This document shows, one piece after another, positions 53,901 through 64,000 of a stretch of DNA of 64,000 nt. The stretch spans positions 186,001 to 250,000 of the forward strand of contig JAJNNQ010000044.1 in NCBI GenBank assembly GCA_027886175.1. Direction: 5' to 3'. Each line of letters opens with the position of its first letter. Position 1 is the stretch's first letter. Origin of the DNA: Phylloscopus collybita (Eukaryota > Chordata > Aves > Passeriformes > Phylloscopidae). The translations under genes were made by a program, and so were the position numbers. The notes under the pieces were generated by a model. The model was not told the DNA's origin. It did no database searches and saw nothing but the letters and a program-made list of their open reading frames with translations.

Positions 53901-56900
53901 CTGGTCCCCGAAGTCCCACGAGTAGGACACGTCGGCGTGGCGCAGGTAGTGGCTCGGGTCGTGCAGCCGCACCGTGAACGCCACTGCGCGGTTCCGCACG
54001 AAGCGGCCGTCGCTCGTCACCGCGTCCTGCAGCTGCGACACGTCCACAGCGAACGGGACTTGGTCTGCGGGGACACAGCGGGGACAGGGGCCCGCGGGGG
54101 AGGGCATAGGGACAGTGGTTGGGACGGCCACCAGCACGGCTGGCAGCTGAGGGGCTGGCACGCAGTGTCACCTGCAGGCTCTGTCACCTGCAGGCTCTGT
54201 CAACTACACCCTGAAACCCAGCACCACCTGCAGCGTTATCTATGGCCTCTGTCACCTACAGCCACTGTCACTCACACCCACTGTCACCTACAGCCTCTGT
54301 CATCTACAGCCCCAAAACCCAGTGCCACCTGCAGTGCCAGCATGCTGTGTCACCTGCGCCCAATGCCACTTACAGCCCCCAAAATGACTGTCCCCTACAG
54401 CCACCGTCACCATCACCCCAACACTCACTGTCCTGGCTGCCACCACCCTGTCACCTGCAGTACCAGCTGCCACCTGCACCCACAACCCCATCACCCAAAC
54501 TCATCACCCCATTTCCCACTCCAAACCCCTCACCCCGTTTCCCACCCCGTGCCCCCCGCCCCCTTTTCTGGTGTCCCCCATGCCACCCACCGGTGACACT
54601 GAACTGGGTGCTGGCGTGGCCGATGGGGATGAACTTCTGGCGGCCCCGGTAGTGGTACACGACCACCTCCATGGTGTAGGAGCCCAGGGGCACCCCGGCC
54701 GTGTCCACCGTCAGCTGCGACGCTGCGCCGTCCACCACCTGCCAGTACCGCCCTGGGGACAGGGGACAGGGGACAAGGGCACCATGGCGGGGTTAGTGCC
54801 ACCATGGGGACAGTACCACCCTGGGGACACGGGACAAGGGCACCATGGCGGGGTCAGTGCCACCTTGGGACAGCCTGGCCACCACCTGCCGGTACTGCCC
54901 TGAGGACAGCAGGGATGTGCCCCCACAATGGGGTCAATGCCACCTCAGCAGGATCAGTGCCACCCCAGCTACCCCCTGGCCCATGTCTGGGGTGCCTCGG
55001 TGCCATCCTCACCCCAGGTCCACCAGACGTAGACGAACTTGCCCCGCTTGCCCCGGGGCATGGGCTGCCCGTCGGGAAAGGCTCCGGTGGCATCTGGCTG
55101 CTCTGGGAACACCGGGTCCCCTTGTGCCACCCGCGTGCCTGTGGGGACACCTGAGGTCAGGGGAGAGCAGGAACACCACGGGGACACATGGGGTAAGGGT
55201 CAGGGGACACCAGGGACACCCAGGGTGAGGGGACACATGGGGTGACTGGGGACACACTGTTCACAGGGTGAGGGGGACACTGTGGACACCATGGGGACAC
55301 ACTGGGTGAGGGTCAGGGGACACCAGGGTAAGGGGACACCGGCAATACCGTGGGGACATTGCTGGGACACTGTGGGGTAGGGGACACTTCCTGTGGGGTG
55401 GGGGGACACTGGGGACACAGAGGGTGAGGGGCGCAGGTGGGGGTTTGGGGGTGTTTTGAGGTTTTGAAGGTTAAGGGGGTTTGGGTGTTTTGGGGTGGTT
55501 TTGGGAAACTTCAGGGTATTTTGGGGGGATTTGGGGTGGTTTTGGGAGGTCTGGGAGGTTTGGGGGAGTCTGGGAGGTTTTGCGGGGTTTCAGGGTGGTT
55601 TGGGCCAGTTTTGGAGGGGTTTGTGGTGGTTTCAGGGCTGTTTTGGGGAGTTTTGGGGCGTCTCAGGGTGGTTTCGGGGTCGCTGACCATTGACGGTGCA
55701 GTTCTGGCCCCACACCACGCGACCGTCGGGCAGCACGGTCTGGTTGCCTGGGAAGCGCAGGGCGATGGAGAAGGTGGCCTGGGCACCCGCCATGGTGGGA
55801 GCATCGTTGCTGATGTCGAAGGTGACGTCGCCACCTGCTCGGGGACACCATCGGGGGCTTCAGCAACACGGGCAGAGCCCGCCGGTGGTGCGGCCGTGCC
55901 CGGGTGGCACCCACCTCGCCAGCAGTCGCGGTTCCCCTGGTGCCAGGGCAGGTAGAGCCGTGTGTCCCAGGTGCGGAATGGCGCTGGCCGCCCGCTCCAC
56001 GCCGGGCTGCGGCCGCGGCTCCGGCCAGCGGCTCCTGCAGGGACAGTGACAGTGACAGCCGTCAGGGGTGTGGAGGATCACACATGTCCCCACTCTCAGG
56101 CCATTTCCAGGTCCCACATGTCCCCTTTGTCCCCCACTCTTAGGGCACTGACAGGCCCGTCATGTCCCCCAAGTCCTCAGTGTCCTCAACTCTCAGGGGT
56201 CTGTGGGTCCCACATACCCCCCACTCCCAGGATATTTCCAGGATCCCTATGTCCCCCGTATGCCCCACTCTCAGGATATTTCCAGGTCCCACTTGTCCCC
56301 TGTTGTCCCCCACTCTCAGGAGTCTGTCACCTCTCCCATGTCCCCCACTCCCAGGATATTGCCAGGTCCCCCATTCTCAGGGGTCTGTGAGGTCCCCATA
56401 TGCCCAATGTCCCCCCCTCACCCAGGACTGAAGTGTGTCCCCACATCCCCCTCTACCAGGGGTCTGCCAGCCCCCCACCCACCACCCCCACCCCTGGCAT
56501 GTCCCCACCTTTGGGGGGACCCTGGGGGCTGCGGGGGCCGCGTGACGGAGCTCGGGCCAAGCCACGCGCGGGGCAAAGCCATCACATGGCGCCCCAAAGC
56601 CCTTTCATGTGACGCTCAGCTGAGCCGGGCCCAGCCGGGACGCGACGGGACGGGGTGGGCACCCCTGGTGTCCCCCCGGGGTCGGGGGGCTGCCACGTCC
56701 TCCGTGTCCCCCAGTCGCGGGGGGCTGCCAAGGCCCTTCCTGTCCCCCACTTTTAGGGCAGTGTAAGGTCCCCCTTTGTCGCCTCATTGTCAGGGGTGCC
56801 AAGGGTCGCCCCATGTCCCTGTCACTCTCAGAAGGCTGCCATGTCCCCCCTGTCCCCTCACTCCCAAGTCCCCCATGTCCCCCCATTTTCAGGGATCTCT

Positions 56901-57270
56901 CAGGTCCCCCCTGTCCCTAGTGTCCCCCCTTCACAGGGGGCTGCCACTTCCCCCCCCACTCAAAAAATGGGGTCCCCCCCTTTGTGGGGAGAGTGGGGCT
57001 GTGTGCCCCTCATTTCCAGTGGGACGGTGACCCCCACATCCCGTCCTACACCCCAAGTCCCTCACACTCACCCTACAACCACCCCCAAGGGGGATTTTTG
57101 GGGCACAACCCAGCTCTGTGAAGGATTTGGCTTTGAGAGGGGGGCTGTGCAGCCGAAAACCCCCAAAGGATGGGGTTCTGGGACCCCCCCAAAAAGCCCC
57201 ACTTACGCCGCTGAGCCTCAGCCAGGATCAGGAGTGTCCCCAAAACCGCGATGGCCCCGAGCCCCCTCAT
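50932..57270 (-). CDS. PMEL: Premelanosome protein (PMEL17/gp100)
   Basis: Melanosomal matrix amyloid protein, type I membrane. Twelve exons: 57270-57207, 56034-55915, 55834-55688, 55138-55013, 54752-54591, 54064-53690, 53348-53052, 52949-52572, 52500-52416, 52261-52059, 51621-51534, 51094-50932. All phases close, giving 735 aa. In order: signal peptide ([19 protein letters not shown]), N-terminal region with DCWRG, core amyloid region, PKD domain ([15 protein letters not shown]), repeat domain over exons 7-8 (TEPSVP then ATAGATAGAT), the cleavage-site region LVKRQVP, kringle-like Cys-rich domain (exons 8-10), transmembrane helix ([17 protein letters not shown]), and a tail ending [12 protein letters not shown] with a dileucine sorting signal. 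The repeat domain is Ala/Thr-rich, unlike the mammalian one. This is the chicken Dominant white locus, but allele state cannot be judged here. Confidence 0.97.
54160..54560 (+). repeat. CACCTACAGCCTCTGTCA-type repeat in PMEL intron 5
   Basis: Degenerate units of GTCACCTACAGCC..CTGTCACCTGCAGG in the intron between PMEL exons 5 and 6. Many contain CACCTGCAG, which on the minus strand reads CTGCAGGTG and resembles fused acceptor and donor. Confidence 0.6.
54800..54909 (+). pseudogene. Decoy copies of the PMEL exon 5 acceptor edge
   Basis: Exon 5 starts at 54752 (plus-strand CCACCACCTGCCAGTACCGC, then CCTGGGGAC). A near-copy lies at 54879-54909 (CCACCACCTGCCGGTACTGC) with its own AG, and a shorter one near 54808 (CAGTACCACCCTGGGGACA). 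The larger copy encodes QYRQVV against RYWQVV. The intron text GGGACAAGGGCACCATGGCG is duplicated between them. Confidence 0.8.
55440..55680 (+). repeat. GTTTTGGGGTGGTTTTGGG repeat in PMEL intron 3
   Basis: G/T-rich degenerate array (GGTTTTGGGAGG, TTTGGGGTGG) adjacent to the exon 3 donor. Potential G-quadruplex former on the plus strand. Confidence 0.7.
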
Positions 57271-57660
57271 GGTCCCTGCGTCGTCTCCCCCCACGCTCGG
57301 GCACCGCCGGGGTAGAGGCGCAGGGGACGGAGACGGCGACAGAAAAAGGGGCTCTGATTTGCATGACCCCACCCCAAAAAAGGGGGGGCGCGTGGGCCGC
57401 ACCCCCCCCACGTGGGACCACCCCCAGTCACACGGTTCGGCCCTGCCCCGGGGGAGGAGGGGAGGGGGGACGCAGGGACCCCCCACCCAGCTGGCGGATG
57501 GGGTTTTGGGGGGCTGCCCTCCCGATGCCGGCAGGTGGAGACCCCAGGGGTGTGGATTTGGGGACCCCCAGGGTGGGGTGGTGGTGTTGGCAGGGGGGTG
57601 ACACACATGGGGGGACACCGCGGCTGCAAAATAGCGGGGGGGAGGTCACAATCCTGCAAA
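57271..57660 (-). promoter_or_regulatory. PMEL: PMEL upstream region with a CACGTG E-box
   Basis: Upstream of the PMEL start lies a perfect E-box, CACGTG at 57409-57414 (about 140 bp from ATG), and TCATGCAAAT on the minus strand near 57356-57367. MITF-type factors bind CACGTG/CATGTG in pigment-gene promoters. A role here is inference. No TATA box is clear. Confidence 0.45.
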
Positions 57661-57664
57661 CGGG

Positions 57665-58065
57665 GGCGACCCCCGGTTTGTCACCCAAGAGGGATCCCTG
57701 ATCCTGGTGACAGCGGGAGATCCCCAGTGGGACACCCATGGGGGGACCCCGATCCCGGGGGTGACACGGGGGGACCCCGATGACACAGGGGGACCCCAAC
57801 CTTGTCCACACAGGGAGACCCCAATCCCAGCGGGTGTCACAGGGAAACCCCGATTGCACAGGGGGACCCCGATATCACAGGGGACCCCGATCCCGGTGGG
57901 TGACACACGAAGGGACCCCGATGACATGAGGGGACCCCGATCCTGGTGGGTGACACGGGGGGGCCAATTGCACAGGATGACCCCGATCCCGGTGGGTGAC
58001 ACACGAGGGGACCCCGATGACATGAGGGGACCCCGAGCCTGGTGGGTGACACGGGGAGACCCTGA
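57665..58065 (+). repeat. GGGGACCCCGAT-type minisatellite between PMEL and CDK2
   Basis: About fifteen units of GGGGACCCCGATCCCGGTGGGTGACAC and shorter forms. GGGGACCCC is itself palindromic. Confidence 0.85.
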
Positions 58066-58329
58066 TCTTTCCTGCTCTGGGCATGTCCGTGTCCCCCCGG
58101 GGCTGTCCCGGTGCGTGTGGGCGCTGGTGCGGGCCAGTGGCCGCGGCCACGTGTGCGGAGAGCCCCGTGACCCCCAGAGAGCCCCGTGACCCCCGTGTGC
58201 TCCCCGGGGCTGCTCCCCGTGACCCCCGTGTGGCCCCCGTGTGTCCGGTTGTGGTCCGGCCGCAGCCCGCGCTGCGGTCCCGGCGGCCGGTCCAGCCCCT
58301 GGCAGAGCATCCCGGCGGGAGCCTGCAGT

Positions 58330-58770
58330 GTCCCGGTCCCGACCCTGGTCTCATCCTTATCCCGGATCCCGATCCCAATCCGTATTCCAACCCCCGATCC
58401 CGGTCCCAACCCCAATCCCCTGTCCCAGTCCTTGGTCCCGGTCCCTGTTCCTGATTCCAATCCTCTGTCCAGGTCTCGGTCCTCGTCCCCATTTCAATCC
58501 CCGGTCTCGGTCCCCAATCCCGATCCCTGTTCGCGGTCCCTGTTCCAATCCCCGGTCCCGATCTCTGTCCCTGTCCCCAAAGTTCGGATCCCACTCCTCG
58601 TTTCCGGTCTCCATCCCGATCCCGATCCCGGTCCCTGTCCCCAGTGTCCTAGTTCCAATCCCCGTCCCGGTTCCGATCCCTGCCACTACTCCAGTCTCGT
58701 GTCCCTGTCCCCAGTGTCCCTGTCCCCAACGTCCCAATTCCAATCCTCGCTGCCGTTCCCGGCACTGGTC
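58330..58770 (+). repeat. CCCGATCCCGGTCCC-type degenerate repeat
   Basis: Short units (CCAATCCCCGGTCCCGATCCCTGTC) drifting every 6-12 bp, just upstream of the CDK2 CpG promoter. No gene. Confidence 0.8.
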
Positions 58771-58789
58771 CCGGTAGTGTCACTATCTC

Positions 58790-63163
<4,374 letters not shown>

Positions 63164-63590
63164 CCCCCCCAAATGGCCCCCAAACGGCCCTAAAATAACC
63201 ACGAATGCCCCCAAACAGCCCCAAAATGTCCCTAGAACTCCTCCAAAATGCCCACAAGTGTCCCCCAAACCCCCCAGAATCCCTTGAAATGTCCCAGGAT
63301 GTGCCAAAAATGTCCCCCAAACCCCCCAAAATGTCCTAAAATGTCTCCAGGATGCCCCAAATGTCCTCAAAACCCCCTCAAGTGTTCCCAGAACTCCCCT
63401 AAGGGTCCCCAAAATGTCCCCAGGGGGGTCCCAAGGCTACCCCCTCCCCCTGATTTGTGGCACTTACAGGCTGTCCCCTCCCCCCCACCAATGCCACCTC
63501 CTCGATGTCACTTTGTCCCCTCCTGCTGTCCCCCCCACCCTTCCCGTGATTTTTAGAGTGGAATTTTTTGTAATTTCTGCAAAATTTTGT

Positions 63591-63596
63591 AATAAA
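63591..63596 (+). terminator. CDK2: CDK2 polyadenylation signal AATAAA
   Basis: AATAAA about 430 bases past the stop, followed by a T-rich and then G-rich stretch. Confidence 0.8.
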
Positions 63597-63789
63597 ATTT
63601 TCTGGCTGTTTTTTTTTTGGGGGGGGCGGGGTGGGAAGGGATCAGGGTGTCATTGTCACCTCTGGGGCTGGCCTGTCACCTCCCCTCGTCAATCCTGACA
63701 CCCCCAAAATGTCCCCAAGCCCCTCCCAAATGTCCCCAGGACCCCCTGAAATATCCCCTCCCCCCCCGGTGTCCCTACAATGTCCCCAA

Positions 63790-64000
63790 GCCCCCGCCCC
63801 GCGTACTTATCAGGCCACGCCCCGAGCCACGCCCCTTTTCGTAACCACGCGTACCGCGCAAGCGGAGCGCTAAGATTGGGTCGCTCTTGCTCCGCCCCCA
63901 GCGCGCGAACTCCCGGCGGTCCTCGTTGCCAATCACCGTCAGCACCTCCTCTGATTGGGCGAAGCTTCATCGCCCCGCCTCCTGGGCTCCGCCCCCTTCG
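63790..64000. promoter_or_regulatory. CpG promoter at the right edge with three CCAAT boxes
   Basis: CpG-rich DNA with ATTGG at 63875-63879, CCAAT at 63929-63933 and ATTGG at 63954-63958, plus several GC boxes (CCGCCCC, CCACGCCCC). It looks like a housekeeping promoter for a gene just outside the window. RAB5B follows CDK2 in mammals and is the positional guess. Confidence 0.65.

Overview
This is vertebrate nuclear DNA, almost certainly from a bird and probably from a GC-rich microchromosome. The genes are compact, with short introns full of CCCCAAA/GGGGTTT-type text and minisatellites, CpG-island promoters, long poly-G/poly-C runs, and one solo LTR with a class II/alpharetrovirus-like 6-bp target duplication. 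Species cannot be told from the sequence. Gene identities below come from translated exons joined at GT-AG sites with reading phase checked at each junction; no database search was run.

Layout. 0.1-3.1 kb: the 5' end of COL2A1 (minus; exons 1-5). 3.1-9.5 kb: gene-free, repeat-rich spacer. 9.5-18.9 kb: SENP1 (minus), with an intact catalytic domain but three apparent +1 frame discrepancies further upstream, and a solo LTR in one intron. 18.6-29.5 kb: PFKM (plus), sharing a CpG-island region with SENP1. 30.4-32.1 kb: ASB8 (minus). 32.5-35.6 kb: RNF212B (minus), a meiotic RING protein. 37.9-41.8 kb: a small five-finger C2H2 zinc-finger gene (plus). 42.3-43.0 kb: a terminal exon resembling prefoldin subunit 5 beside a YY1/CRE promoter. 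43.5-46.2 kb: a 2.7-kb minisatellite of about 140 copies. 46.6-49.2 kb: PYM1 (minus). 49.3-50.3 kb: a repeat array with GGGCGTGG motifs. 50.8-57.3 kb: PMEL (minus), complete. 58.8-63.6 kb: CDK2 (plus), complete at 298 aa. 63.8-64.0 kb: a CpG/CCAAT promoter, by synteny perhaps that of RAB5B.

Context. COL2A1-SENP1-PFKM-ASB8 and PYM1-PMEL-CDK2 are two separate neighbourhoods of human 12q13. Here they lie within 64 kb, with RNF212B (human chr14) between them and no DGKA between PYM1 and PMEL. The genes are unrelated housekeeping, cartilage, muscle, meiotic and pigment genes and do not form a pathway.

Main novelty. In at least four genes (COL2A1, PFKM, PMEL, CDK2) the intronic tandem repeats next to exons contain copies of the exon edge itself, including the splice donor or acceptor. 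The result is decoy splice sites and pseudo-exons. CDK2 alone carries copies at four exon edges, and one PFKM intron has roughly twenty copies of a splice donor. This looks like minisatellite growth seeded at exon-intron junctions.
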